Below, in pieces: positions 38,422 to 47,211 of a stretch of 64,000 bases of DNA. Every line of letters starts with the position of its first letter. The stretch's first letter is position 1. Below the pieces are notes generated by a model. It saw nothing but the letters and a program-made list of their open reading frames with translations. It did no database searches and had not been told where the DNA came from. The position numbers and the translations under genes are program-made. The stretch comes from Ditibartonella apihabitans (GTDB lineage: Bacteria > Pseudomonadota > Alphaproteobacteria > Rhizobiales > Rhizobiaceae): assembly GCF_002007485.1 (NCBI RefSeq), contig NZ_CP015820.1, positions 558,001 through 622,000 of the forward strand. The letters are read 5' to 3'.

Positions 38422-38542
38422 GTGACAGGTTAGTGGTGTATTTGAAAGAATACCGATAAAACTGATAGGCATGATGCCGCTCTGTTACCCGCTGGTTGGC
38501 CAGCATGTCCCTGTTAAATTCTAATCCGAAGGGACAACTATT
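38422..38542 (+). promoter_or_regulatory. Structured leader of second flagellin gene
   Basis: About 121 nt. GGCATGATGCC at 38468-38478, GCTGG-CCAGC hairpin at 38491-38504, TGTCCC at 38506-38511 pairing with GGGACA at 38531-38536. Body and stem match leader 1; upstream half diverges. Confidence 0.55.
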
Positions 38543-39628
38543 ATGGGTACAAGTCTACTTACCAACCAATCCGCTATGAATGCTTTGCAAACGCTGCGTT
38601 CTATTGGCGATAGTATGGACACAACGCAGCGCCGTGTTTCAACAGGCTTGCGCATTAACGAAGCATCCGACAACACTGCTTATTGGTCAATTTCATCCAT
38701 GATGAAGTCCGACCGTAACGCATTAAGTTCTGTTTCCGATGCGATGGCTTTGGGTAAAAGCCAGATTGATGTTGCTAACGCAACCATTGATAAATCGAAA
38801 GAATATCTTGATAACATCCAGAAATCTTTGACCACGGCCTATCAAAAAGGCTCAGGCGATATCAAGAAGATTCAGGCTGATATCAAAGCCAATATGAATG
38901 ATATCCAGTCCGCTGTTTATTCGGCATCTTTGGCTGAAAAGAACATTCTTGGTAATGGTGGCGAGTCAGTCCGTATTGCCGGTTCCTATCGTCGTGAAGG
39001 CTCGAATGTTTATGTCGATATGATCGATGTTGGCGGTAAAGAACTCAACTTTGCAATCAAGGGCGCAGATGGTACATTCGATTTGACCAAAGGCGCGCTG
39101 AAGGACATTTTTGCGAAAACCGATAATGGTACAGACGAGGCTACTCATCAGCCCAAACCTGCTATTGATTTAGAAGCCCTCAAGACAAAAATTGGAGAAT
39201 ATAAAACAGCATTAGCTAATCCCGATGCTACAGATGCAACAAAAGCAGACGCTCTAAAAGGTATTACCAATATCACTAACAACATAACGGTTAATGACTT
39301 CGTAAACACAGATCTTTCGTCTGCGGATGCGGAAACGATGGAGTACATCCTGAAAGCTGTTCAGGGCAAAGTCACGACTGCAACGTCCAATGTTGTGACT
39401 GCTGGTGCAACACTTGGTGCTGCAAAAGCACAGGTTACAGGCCAGATCGACTATGTCAGCAAGTTGATGGATGCCGTTGATAAAGGTGTCGGTTCACTGG
39501 TTGATGCCGATATGAATGCAGAATCTGCCCGCCTTGCTTCTTTGCAGGTTCAACAGCAATTGGGCATTCAGGCTTTGTCGATTGCCAACCAGAACAGCCA
39601 GAACATCTTGTCGCTGTTCCGTCAATAA
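38543..39628 (+). CDS. Flagellin, copy 2
   Basis: 361 residues. The first 180 and the last about 100 residues are nearly identical to copy 1, including at silent positions, whereas residues about 195-280 (with TDNGTDEATHQPKPAIDLEALKTKI) are unrelated in sequence. This pattern suggests gene conversion of the conserved ends and selection on the exposed domain. Own promoter, leader and terminator. Filament function. Confidence 0.97.
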   Translation: MGTSLLTNQSAMNALQTLRSIGDSMDTTQRRVSTGLRINEASDNTAYWSISSMMKSDRNALSSVSDAMALGKSQIDVANATIDKSKEYLDNIQKSLTTAYQKGSGDIKKIQADIKANMNDIQSAVYSASLAEKNILGNGGESVRIAGSYRREGSNVYVDMIDVGGKELNFAIKGADGTFDLTKGALKDIFAKTDNGTDEATHQPKPAIDLEALKTKIGEYKTALANPDATDATKADALKGITNITNNITVNDFVNTDLSSADAETMEYILKAVQGKVTTATSNVVTAGATLGAAKAQVTGQIDYVSKLMDAVDKGVGSLVDADMNAESARLASLQVQQQLGIQALSIANQNSQNILSLFRQ

Positions 39629-39644
39629 TGGCAATCATGCTCTT

Positions 39645-39664
39645 CCGGTTGCAAATGCAACCGG
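39645..39664 (+). promoter_or_regulatory. Hairpin downstream of second flagellin gene
   Basis: Same inverted repeat as after copies 1 and 3: arms CCGGTTGCA and TGCAACCGG, 16 bases past the stop. Confidence 0.5.
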
Positions 39665-39685
39665 AGTTGCTCTATTAAATAAACA

Positions 39686-39712
39686 GGCCGCGTTAGAAAC
39701 GCGGCCATTTTT
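39686..39712 (+). terminator. Rho-independent terminator of second flagellin gene
   Basis: GGCCGCGT (39686-39693) and ACGCGGCC (39699-39706), followed by ATTTTTAT. Differs in loop from the copy-1 terminator (TAGAA versus CATTT). Confidence 0.85.
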
Positions 39713-39869
39713 ATATTTGCCTCATATGTTTTTATGTTTATTGTCGAATAATCAGATATTCTTGAAAAGAATATAACAAAATTTAGTGTAAAAATATGAA
39801 TAAAAACAATAACGTAAAGGTTCAGCAGTTGATCGTGAGAACGGTATTGTTTTTAATTGGAAAATATTA

Positions 39870-39898
39870 TTTACAACCAGACATATATATAGTATATA
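39870..39898 (+). promoter_or_regulatory. Promoter of third flagellin gene
   Basis: TTTACA (39870-39875), 17-base spacer, TATATA (39893-39898). Transcript start expected near 39905 (GTGACAGG). The spacing is the same as for copies 1 and 2. Confidence 0.6.
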
Positions 39899-39904
39899 TA
39901 AGAC

Positions 39905-40023
39905 GTGACAGGTTAGGGGGGTGAAGAAAACCTGAAAGTCTAATAGGCATGATGCCGCTCTGTCACCCGCTGGTTGGCCAGCATGTCCCCGTTAAACTTA
40001 TATGATCCGAAGGGACAACTATT
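39905..40023 (+). promoter_or_regulatory. Structured leader of third flagellin gene
   Basis: About 119 nt. GGCATGATGCC at 39946-39956, hairpin at 39969-39982, TGTCCC at 39984-39989, GGGACA at 40012-40017. The loop between the last two is 22 bases here and 19 in the others, while both stem arms are unchanged. Confidence 0.55.
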
Positions 40024-41070
40024 ATGGGTACAAGTCTACTTACCAACCAATCCGCTATGAATGCTTTGCAAACTCTGCGTTCTATTGGCGATAGTATGGA
40101 TCAAACGCAGCGCCGTGTTTCGACGGGCTTGCGCATTAACGAAGCATCAGACAACACCGCTTATTGGTCAATTTCATCCATGATGAAATCCGACCGTAAT
40201 GCATTAAGTTCTGTTTCCGATGCAATGGCTTTGGGTAAAAGCCAGATTGATGTTGCTAACGCAACCATTGATAAATCGAAAGAATATCTTGATAACATTC
40301 AGAAATCTTTGACCACTGCCTATCAAAAAGGCTCAGGCGATATCAAGAAGATTCAGGCTGATATCAAAGCCAATATGAATGATATCCAGTCCGCTGTTTA
40401 TTCGGCATCTTTGGCTGAAAAGAACATTCTTGGTAATGGTGGTGAGTCAGTCCGTATTGCCGGTTCCTATCGTCGTGAAGGCTCGAATGTTTATGTCGAT
40501 ATGATCGACGTTGGCGGTGCTGACCTTAATTTTGCAACCAAGGGTGCTAATGGTACATTCGATTTGACCAAAGGCGTCTTGAAAAATGTTTTTGCTGAAA
40601 CTACAGATGGCATTAATTTGACAGACCTCAAGGCAGCAGTTAGTACCTATAACCAAGCAGTAGCTGCCGACCCTACTGCAGATAATTCAGGAAAGCTAAA
40701 AGACATTACCGACATCACTGACAAAATAACGGTTAATGACTTCGTAAAGGCGGATTTTACGGATGTTGATGCGGCTACGATGGAGTTCATCCTGAAAGGT
40801 GTTCAGAGCAAAGTCACAGGTGCAACGTCTGCTGTTGTTACCGCTGGTGCAACACTTGGTGCTGCGAAAGCGCAGGTTACAGGCCAGATCGACTATGTCA
40901 GCAAGTTGATGGATGCCGTTGATAAAGGTGTCGGTTCACTGGTTGATGCCGATATGAATGCAGAATCTGCCCGCCTTGCTTCTTTGCAGGTTCAACAGCA
41001 ATTGGGCATTCAGGCTTTGTCGATTGCCAACCAGAACAGCCAGAACATCTTGTCGCTGTTCCGTCAATAA
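40024..41070 (+). CDS. Flagellin, copy 3
   Basis: 348 residues. Ends nearly identical to copies 1 and 2; the exposed middle (TTDGINLTDLKAAVSTYNQAV and following) is again different. Like the others it lacks cysteine and has its own promoter, leader, hairpin and terminator. Likely co-assembled or alternative filament subunit; relative expression cannot be read from sequence. Confidence 0.97.
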   Translation: MGTSLLTNQSAMNALQTLRSIGDSMDQTQRRVSTGLRINEASDNTAYWSISSMMKSDRNALSSVSDAMALGKSQIDVANATIDKSKEYLDNIQKSLTTAYQKGSGDIKKIQADIKANMNDIQSAVYSASLAEKNILGNGGESVRIAGSYRREGSNVYVDMIDVGGADLNFATKGANGTFDLTKGVLKNVFAETTDGINLTDLKAAVSTYNQAVAADPTADNSGKLKDITDITDKITVNDFVKADFTDVDAATMEFILKGVQSKVTGATSAVVTAGATLGAAKAQVTGQIDYVSKLMDAVDKGVGSLVDADMNAESARLASLQVQQQLGIQALSIANQNSQNILSLFRQ

Positions 41071-41086
41071 TGGCAATCATGCTTTT

Positions 41087-41106
41087 CCGGTTGCAAATGC
41101 AACCGG
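41087..41106 (+). promoter_or_regulatory. Hairpin downstream of third flagellin gene
   Basis: Same inverted repeat as after the other two flagellin genes, 16 bases past the stop. Confidence 0.5.
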
Positions 41107-41128
41107 AGTTGCTCTATCAATTAAAAAA

Positions 41129-41154
41129 GGCCGCGTTTCCGACACGGCCTTTTT
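41129..41154 (+). terminator. Terminator of third flagellin gene
   Basis: GGCCGCGT and ACACGGCC arms with one mismatch, flanked by AAAAA and TTTTTC. Good terminator geometry. Confidence 0.8.
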
Positions 41155-41340
41155 CTTGAATAGACTTCTTGCATTCTGTTTTTCTTACACGCTTTTTTGC
41201 CGGTGGCATAAGCACTTATTGATTATAATTTTAACATTTATTCCGGAATGTAATATCAGGCCTGTTTTGCGATCTATTCATCGTTAAGCTTCAAAAAGAA
41301 CAGATAGATCGGAAAACGCAGTCAGAATGACAGGCCTGAA

Positions 41341-41706
41341 TTATTGTGCAACATTGATTTGAGTAATCATCGCATCGACACTTTTAAAACTGTAAGGCAT
41401 AGAAACAGTTTTTTCCACGGGTTGTGGATAGCGTACATTCGTTTTAGGGTCGACATAGTGGGTCAATTTCATTGCTACAGAACAACGAATAACGTCACCA
41501 CTCGGGCCAATAGTACGCGGGTCGGTCAAAGTAATTTTTGCCTTCTGCCCATTATAATAGTCGTCAACTCCGATTTCATAGTTCATCCCAATGACCAATT
41601 TGTCGTGAAGAGCGTCCAACACGGCTGTTGAACTACAGGTCTTTTTCGAGCCGCCACAGGCAACAAGCGGCAAACACAAAATTGCTGTGAAAAATAAACG
41701 GTACAT
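41341..41706 (-). CDS. Small lipoprotein, unknown
   Basis: 121 residues with a lipoprotein signal (RLFFTAILCLPLVAC, Cys17 as lipidation site) and a polar, beta-rich mature part with one further cysteine pair candidate (TCSSTAV and IRCSVAM). It lies on the opposite strand between the third flagellin gene and fliF. No family recognised. A convergent location with the flagellin terminator and divergence from fliF suggest its own promoter. Confidence 0.65.
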   Translation of the reverse strand: MYRLFFTAILCLPLVACGGSKKTCSSTAVLDALHDKLVIGMNYEIGVDDYYNGQKAKITLTDPRTIGPSGDVIRCSVAMKLTHYVDPKTNVRYPQPVEKTVSMPYSFKSVDAMITQINVAQ

Positions 41707-42034
41707 CGATTATCCTTTTTATTTGCAACAATTAACCATCCCCCGACGAAACAACATTACAGTTGCGGCATTGTTTACACTTTTATTGATAGCTGTTTTA
41801 CACAGGTCAACAAGGTTGACACGTTGTGGGTATCACGTCAATCGGACAGAGACAATAATATTAACCATAAAGTCGCTTTCGAAAAATTGGCGCTTGAACC
41901 TTGCCGGATTGATCACCCTCGCGCAAGCTTCAGCTTTTATTGTGCAAAGTAAAGTTAGGGATATATCAGCTTTTGAAGGCTATATCTTTAACGAAAACCA
42001 ACGGGTTTTTGCCCAATAAATACGGTAAAGATAG
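41707..42034. other. Divergent region between lipoprotein gene and fliF
   Basis: About 330 bases holding both promoters and the candidate FtcR box at 41919-41931. The open plus-strand frame here (41687-42019) overlaps the lipoprotein start and has no family signal. Confidence 0.5.
41919..41931 (+). promoter_or_regulatory. Candidate FtcR box upstream of fliF
   Basis: TCGCGCAAGCTTC, 103 bases before the fliF ATG. Identical for 13 bases to the box before flhA, with a similar upstream GA(T/C)CACC. In Brucella melitensis FtcR is reported to bind upstream of fliF, which supports the assignment by analogy. Confidence 0.5.
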
Positions 42035-43711
42035 ATGGATAGAATACTGGCTCTGTTTTCTTCAATTGGCTCGGCTCTTGGCAAATTGGGCGCCAAACGC
42101 CTGATTGCGCTAGGTCTGGTCGGAGTTGCATTATTCGGAACGATTCTGTTTTCAAGCTTTTATCTCACCCGCCCGACTTATGAGACACTCTATGTCGGAC
42201 TAACACGGGATGATGTGAACCGTATGGGCATGGCTTTGGGTGAAGCAGGCATTGCTTTCGACGTTTCTTCTGATGGAACATCCGTTCAGGTGCCGGTTGG
42301 ACAGGCTGAAAAAGCACGTATGTTTTTGGCTGAAAAAGGTCTGCCGACATCCAACAATGCCGGCTACGAACTTTTTGATAATATGGGTTCGCTTGGCCTT
42401 ACTTCCTTCATGCAGGAAATCACCCGTCAACGTGCTCTGGAAGGCGAAATTGCTCGCACAATTCAGGCTGTTCAAGGCGTAAAGGCTGCACGTGTCCACA
42501 TTGTTTTACCCGATAAAGGCTCTTTCCGTCGTGCCAATCAGAAACCTTCTGCTTCTGTTGTTATCCGCACTGATGGCAATTTTGCTACCGAGTCGGCACA
42601 ATCTATTCGCCAGTTGGTAGCGGCAGCCATTCCGTCCTTGGAAGCAAGTTCGGTTACGGTGCTCGATACCAGTGGCAAATTGTTGGCTTCAGGGACAGAT
42701 GCCATGAATGGCGCTCCTGTCATGATGGCATCTCTTGAACGTCAGGTTGCTGCCCAGATTGACGAAAATATTCGCAAACAATTGGCTCCTTACCTCGGCA
42801 TGGATCACTTCCAGACCAGCGTTCAGGTTGCATTGGATACCGACCGCCGCCAGACGAATGAAACGATTTATAATCCGGATTCTCAGGTTGCCCGTTCGGT
42901 CCGCAGTGTTCGGGATCAGGGCGACTCCCAGAACAATCGTAATAACGGCGCTGTCGGTGTTGAACAGAACATTCCGCAAGAAGAAATCGGAGGCGGCTCG
43001 GGTGAAAACTCTTCCGATAAAAAGGACCGCCGTGAAGAAACAACCAATTACGAAATCAACTCGAAAACAATTTCTACAGTCAGCGACGGTTTCAACGTCA
43101 AAAAGCTTGCTGTTGCTGTTGTTATCGACCGGTCACGCTTGAAACCAAGCGACAAAGAAGCTCCCGCACCGGCCAACTATGTTGATGATCAGGTCAACCG
43201 TATACGCCAGATGGTGGCTACAGCTTCGGGGCTCGATCCTGACCGTGGTGATATAATCAATGTAACGGCTGTCGATTTTGTCGCAAATGACGATGAAAAT
43301 ATGCAACCTGTTGCAACACCGATCTGGCAATCTATTTCGAAATATACATCGGGTCTGGTCAATGGAGCAGCCCTTGTCATTGCGGTTTTGCTTATCATGT
43401 TCTTAGGTGTACGTCCGCTTATGCGGGAAATGCATGGCAATCAGCTTGCTCTTGCCGGCAGTAACGAAAGTGCATTGGCAGGCCCCGAGAATATGCCTGC
43501 TTTGCCGAATGAGGCTAGCAAAAATGAAGGGTTTGATGGTAATATGATACCGGATGAAGATGGCCTACAAGATTTACGCAACCGTATGCGTGTTCCGCCG
43601 CAAAATCGGCTTGATCAGATGATTTCTATGGATGAAGACCGTTTTGCAAATGTCTTACGTGAATGGGTACAGGAAGATAATAATAAAGGAACGCCTGCAC
43701 AAGCAGCTTGA
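42035..43711 (+). CDS. fliF: Flagellar MS-ring protein FliF
   Basis: 558 residues, full length. Two membrane segments (about residues 23-45 and 445-467). N-terminal YscJ-like RBM domains with YETLYVGLTRDDVNRMGMALGEAGIAFDV near residue 50 and RVHIVLPDKGSFRRANQKPSASVVIRTDG near residue 150. The C-terminal cytoplasmic tail (LDQMISMDEDRFANVLREWVQEDN) is the FliG-binding motif. Platform for the export apparatus and C-ring. First gene of the fliF-fliH-like-motB-motC-fliK transcript. Confidence 0.97.
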   Translation: MDRILALFSSIGSALGKLGAKRLIALGLVGVALFGTILFSSFYLTRPTYETLYVGLTRDDVNRMGMALGEAGIAFDVSSDGTSVQVPVGQAEKARMFLAEKGLPTSNNAGYELFDNMGSLGLTSFMQEITRQRALEGEIARTIQAVQGVKAARVHIVLPDKGSFRRANQKPSASVVIRTDGNFATESAQSIRQLVAAAIPSLEASSVTVLDTSGKLLASGTDAMNGAPVMMASLERQVAAQIDENIRKQLAPYLGMDHFQTSVQVALDTDRRQTNETIYNPDSQVARSVRSVRDQGDSQNNRNNGAVGVEQNIPQEEIGGGSGENSSDKKDRREETTNYEINSKTISTVSDGFNVKKLAVAVVIDRSRLKPSDKEAPAPANYVDDQVNRIRQMVATASGLDPDRGDIINVTAVDFVANDDENMQPVATPIWQSISKYTSGLVNGAALVIAVLLIMFLGVRPLMREMHGNQLALAGSNESALAGPENMPALPNEASKNEGFDGNMIPDEDGLQDLRNRMRVPPQNRLDQMISMDEDRFANVLREWVQEDNNKGTPAQAA

Positions 43712-43736
43712 TAAAAAGATACTCTGGTGAAAGACG

Positions 43737-44492
43737 ATGAGTGTAATGGATAACAGCGATACAAAAATGGAAAATAAGAAAGCGACTACGCTTTCCCATT
43801 TTTTGAGCGACTTTGCACCACGCCAAATTCCTGACACCGAAGTTGAAGTTTTACCAATGGATGCGGAGGTTCCGTTTCACGAGGAAGCAACGGTTGAAGA
43901 AGCCGATCCGATGGTCGATTTCCATCAGGCGGAAAGCAAGCCGGAAGATGATTTTGACGAAGCATCTCTGGTAGCTCAAACCAAAGTCAATGCGGAAGAA
44001 CTCAGGCAACAAGCAATTGACGAAGCTGTAGAGAAAACCAAGACCGAGCTTGAAACCCGATTTGCTCGGGAAAAAGACGCACTCATACAAGAACATGAAA
44101 AGGCTATGAGTGAACTTAAAGACAAGACAATAGCGGAAGTTGCCGCCAATCTTGATGAAAATTTAAAGAACGGCCTTGATAAAATAGTTGAAGATATCAG
44201 TAAAGATGTCGCAAAAATTCTGGCAGTCTTTATTGGCGAAAAAATGCATGACGATGCTCTTGCCGATTTTGCCAAACGCATTGCCCGGGAAGCTTTGTCG
44301 GCGAAACAGCCACTTGTCATTGAAGGTAACAGCGACCTGTTGAAGGCTTTGGAAAAGCGTCCTGATTTTAATAAGACGAAATTTGTTTTAAAGCCGACAG
44401 ACTCTTCCGATATCCGGCTCGAGCTTGGAGATCAGGTTATTGCGACGCGTCTTGAACCGGTCATGAAAGAATTGAAGGGGCTGGTACAATGA
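43737..44492 (+). CDS. FliH-like flagellar export stator (candidate)
   Basis: 251 residues. N-terminal half is acidic and disordered. A coiled-coil (ELRQQAIDEAVEKTKTELETRFAREKDALIQEHEKAMSEL) precedes a C-terminal domain with IVEDISKDVAKILAVFIGEKMHDDALADFAKRIAREAL and ending LELGDQVIATRLEPVMKELKGL. This layout matches FliH/YscL-type stators that dock FliI. The island has fliI but no other fliH candidate. Overlaps motB by four bases. Sequence divergence limits confidence. Confidence 0.7.
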   Translation: MSVMDNSDTKMENKKATTLSHFLSDFAPRQIPDTEVEVLPMDAEVPFHEEATVEEADPMVDFHQAESKPEDDFDEASLVAQTKVNAEELRQQAIDEAVEKTKTELETRFAREKDALIQEHEKAMSELKDKTIAEVAANLDENLKNGLDKIVEDISKDVAKILAVFIGEKMHDDALADFAKRIAREALSAKQPLVIEGNSDLLKALEKRPDFNKTKFVLKPTDSSDIRLELGDQVIATRLEPVMKELKGLVQ

Positions 44493-45922
44493 ACTCCGAC
44501 GAGCCCGAAGAACACAATGAAATTATTATAGTCCGTCGCGGTGGACAGGGCGAGGGCGAGCACCATGGCGGCGCCTGGGAAGTTGCCTATGCCGATTTTA
44601 TGACATCGATGATGGCATTCTTTCTGGTTATGTGGCTGATCAATGCTGCAAATGAAGAAACCAAAGCAGCCGTCGCGAGCTATTTCAATCCTATCAAACT
44701 GGTTGACCGTCGTACCAATCCGAAAGGCATTCAGGACAATGATGCGGTGGGCGACAATGACCAGAAATCGGGCAATGAAGCCCACGGCGAACCCGGTGCC
44801 AAGGAAAGCAGTGACGACCAATCCAGTGCCGACCAGCAAAAAATGATGAGCGAGCCTTATGAAGAGCTCGACAAGATAGCACAAAAATCGGCAGCAGAAG
44901 GCTCTCAAGGGGATGGGGCAGGTGGAAATGCCGAAGGCGGCTCACAAAAAGGAGCAAGCGAAGGAACAGCTTATCGCGATCCATTTTCACCGGATTACTG
45001 GACCAAAAATGCTTCGCATGAAATAGCCGAGACCGATGGAGGTCCAAGTCAGAACTCGGGTGGGCGTGATCCAAATCAGCCGAGCCAGCCTGGAGTTGCA
45101 ATACCGCAACAAGCGGCTAGCGAACCCACTGTTCCCGGAAATGAAGGTAAGCCGGTACAGGCTGCTCAGGAAACCCAGCAAACACCGAAAGATCAGTCTT
45201 CCAATGAGAACAAGCCTGAAAATGCTGAAAATGCCGAAGCTCAAAAGAACGGTCAGCAACAGACGGAGACAAATAAAAATGAGCAGACAGGGGAAACAAG
45301 CGGCGATTCGGCGCAGGTAGCCGAACCGCAAGTCAATTTCAGCAAGGCCGAAACACCGCAAGACGCTGCCAAGGATAAATCATTGCCGCAGGTTGTTCGT
45401 GAAATTTCGGGCGAGTTGAGCAAACTGATCAAGGATACGAAAAGTACGCAACAACCGATGGTTCGGGTTGTCTCGGTCAAGGATGGCGTCGCTATTGAAT
45501 TGATGGATCAGGCGCATTACGGAATGTTTTCTGTCGGTTCTGCGAAACCGGATAAGAAAGTGGTCGATCTTTTGGCCGGCGTTGCAAAAATTCTGCAAGA
45601 TAAAAAAGGCGATGTTATTATTGCAGGCCATACAGATTCCCGCCCTTATAGAAATGCCACTTATGACAACTGGCAGTTATCAAGTTCGCGTGCCCAAATG
45701 GCTTATTACATGCTGGTGCGTGGCGGGCTTGATGAAAAACGTATTCTCCGCGTTGAGGGCTACGCAGATCGTCAATTGAAAAACAAAGCTGATCCTTATG
45801 CGGCAGAAAACCGGCGCATAGAAATATTCATGCGCTTGCCACAAAGTGGAACGGAAGGGAAAGGCGGCGAAGCCAATACGGATAAGGCAGATGACGCAAC
45901 TAAAGTGGAGAAGAAACAATGA
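44489..45922 (+). CDS. motB: Flagellar stator protein MotB
   Basis: 477 residues, longer than enteric MotB because of a 200-residue polar linker. A single transmembrane helix with the conserved Asp (YADFMTSMMAFFLVMWL near residue 30) carries the proton path. A C-terminal OmpA-like peptidoglycan-binding domain has IIAGHTDSRPYRNATYDNWQLSSSRAQ and GYADRQLKNKADPYAAENRRIEIFM. The linker between residues 90 and 280 is Gln/Asn/Glu-rich. Four-base overlaps with neighbours. Works with MotA and, in rhizobia, MotC. Confidence 0.95.
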   Translation: MNSDEPEEHNEIIIVRRGGQGEGEHHGGAWEVAYADFMTSMMAFFLVMWLINAANEETKAAVASYFNPIKLVDRRTNPKGIQDNDAVGDNDQKSGNEAHGEPGAKESSDDQSSADQQKMMSEPYEELDKIAQKSAAEGSQGDGAGGNAEGGSQKGASEGTAYRDPFSPDYWTKNASHEIAETDGGPSQNSGGRDPNQPSQPGVAIPQQAASEPTVPGNEGKPVQAAQETQQTPKDQSSNENKPENAENAEAQKNGQQQTETNKNEQTGETSGDSAQVAEPQVNFSKAETPQDAAKDKSLPQVVREISGELSKLIKDTKSTQQPMVRVVSVKDGVAIELMDQAHYGMFSVGSAKPDKKVVDLLAGVAKILQDKKGDVIIAGHTDSRPYRNATYDNWQLSSSRAQMAYYMLVRGGLDEKRILRVEGYADRQLKNKADPYAAENRRIEIFMRLPQSGTEGKGGEANTDKADDATKVEKKQ

Positions 45923-47211
45923 CAAATCGTTTCTTTAAAATGATATGTCTTGCCGGTGTGGTATTGCCACTCCTGACATCGACTCCGCTACAAGCCCAGC
46001 TTGCCGAATCTTCTTTGGGACCGGTTCAACTTATCCGCTCTCTGGAAAGCCTGCAGGATGACATTGCCAGCGGACAGCCCGGTGCGTTGCAAATGCAGCC
46101 GCGTGTTCTTGCCGATATCGGACAAAAATTTTTAAAAGAGGATCCATCGACCTGGGAAAATGCGCAAAATATTTTTGCAGCATTGACCTATCTATTTAAT
46201 GGTGGAAACCCCGATGTCGTAGAAACTATTCTCAAGAATGCACCGGACGGGATTATTCCGAAGAATTATATTGATGGTGCCCGTGCCTATGCCCACCACA
46301 AAAAAAATAGATTTCTAAAAGCTTTTGACGATTTGCCGGAAGATGATTCAGAAATTCCTGCGGCATTGTTACTTTCCATTACTTTAAGCACTGTTGCCGA
46401 TATGGCCGAGGCGAGTCCGGAAAAAGCATCCGAACGTCTCAACTGGGTAAGATTGGCAGCACCCGGTTCATTGTTTGAAGAAGCAGCGATAAGGCGCCAG
46501 ATCAAAGTTGCTTCCATGACCGGAGATATCAAGCTTTTACGGCTTCTTACCAGAAATTATGTTACACGTTTCTCAAGATCTCCCTATGCAAATGAATTCT
46601 GGCGTGATTTTGCGACAACTTTACCTTCGCTGGATAATCGTCTTGATGATCAACAATTAACCGAGTTTGTTAATTTTGCTCCTAAAACAATCCAGTTGGT
46701 TATCTATTTGAAGATTAGCCGTACCGCTTTGATAGATGCGCGTATGGCACGCGCCCATTTCGGAGCTGAAAAGGCAATTGATATTGCCCACAGCCTGAAT
46801 GTCTCGGACGCGTCGGCGCGTCTTTATTATGCAGCAAGTTCGGTAGGTTCGACAGCGGCAGAAGATGCCGGAGCAATGTTGAAAACAATTTCCGTGAACG
46901 AATTGCCGGAAAAAGACCGGCCATTGCTGATGGCTGCACAGGCTGTAGCAAAAGGTGTTGTTCTTGATACAAGTATTTTGCCAAAGCAAACTGATAATGA
47001 TGAAGAAGATGACGATCAATCGGCACTGAAAGAAGCGGTGGGCGTGCCTGTTGATCAGGTCGGTACGAAAACAAATGAGCCTTTACCGACGCCAACAAAT
47101 ACCACTTCGGGGAAAAAAGACGAACAAAAGATTTCAGGCGAAATTGATCAATTTATGCAGCAGACACAAAAGAAAATAGATGATGTAGACAAATTATTGG
47201 AGAAAAAATGA
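45919..47211 (+). CDS. motC: Chemotaxis-independent motor protein MotC (rhizobial)
   Basis: 430 residues with signal peptide (LAGVVLPLLTSTPLQA) and an acidic C-terminal tail. Begins AESSLGPVQLIRSLESLQDDIASGQPGAL and continues with helical repeats. Located in the motB-motC-fliK order of Sinorhizobium and Brucella, where periplasmic MotC binds MotB and is essential for rotation. The family is specific to alphaproteobacteria with the Mot-extra set. Overlaps motB and fliK by four bases each. Confidence 0.9.
   Translation: MTNRFFKMICLAGVVLPLLTSTPLQAQLAESSLGPVQLIRSLESLQDDIASGQPGALQMQPRVLADIGQKFLKEDPSTWENAQNIFAALTYLFNGGNPDVVETILKNAPDGIIPKNYIDGARAYAHHKKNRFLKAFDDLPEDDSEIPAALLLSITLSTVADMAEASPEKASERLNWVRLAAPGSLFEEAAIRRQIKVASMTGDIKLLRLLTRNYVTRFSRSPYANEFWRDFATTLPSLDNRLDDQQLTEFVNFAPKTIQLVIYLKISRTALIDARMARAHFGAEKAIDIAHSLNVSDASARLYYAASSVGSTAAEDAGAMLKTISVNELPEKDRPLLMAAQAVAKGVVLDTSILPKQTDNDEEDDDQSALKEAVGVPVDQVGTKTNEPLPTPTNTTSGKKDEQKISGEIDQFMQQTQKKIDDVDKLLEKK

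Noticed and set aside
41687-42019. 110-residue plus-strand frame between the lipoprotein gene and fliF
   Set aside because: Overlaps the lipoprotein start on the other strand, lacks a good ribosome binding site and a family signature, and covers the probable fliF promoter.
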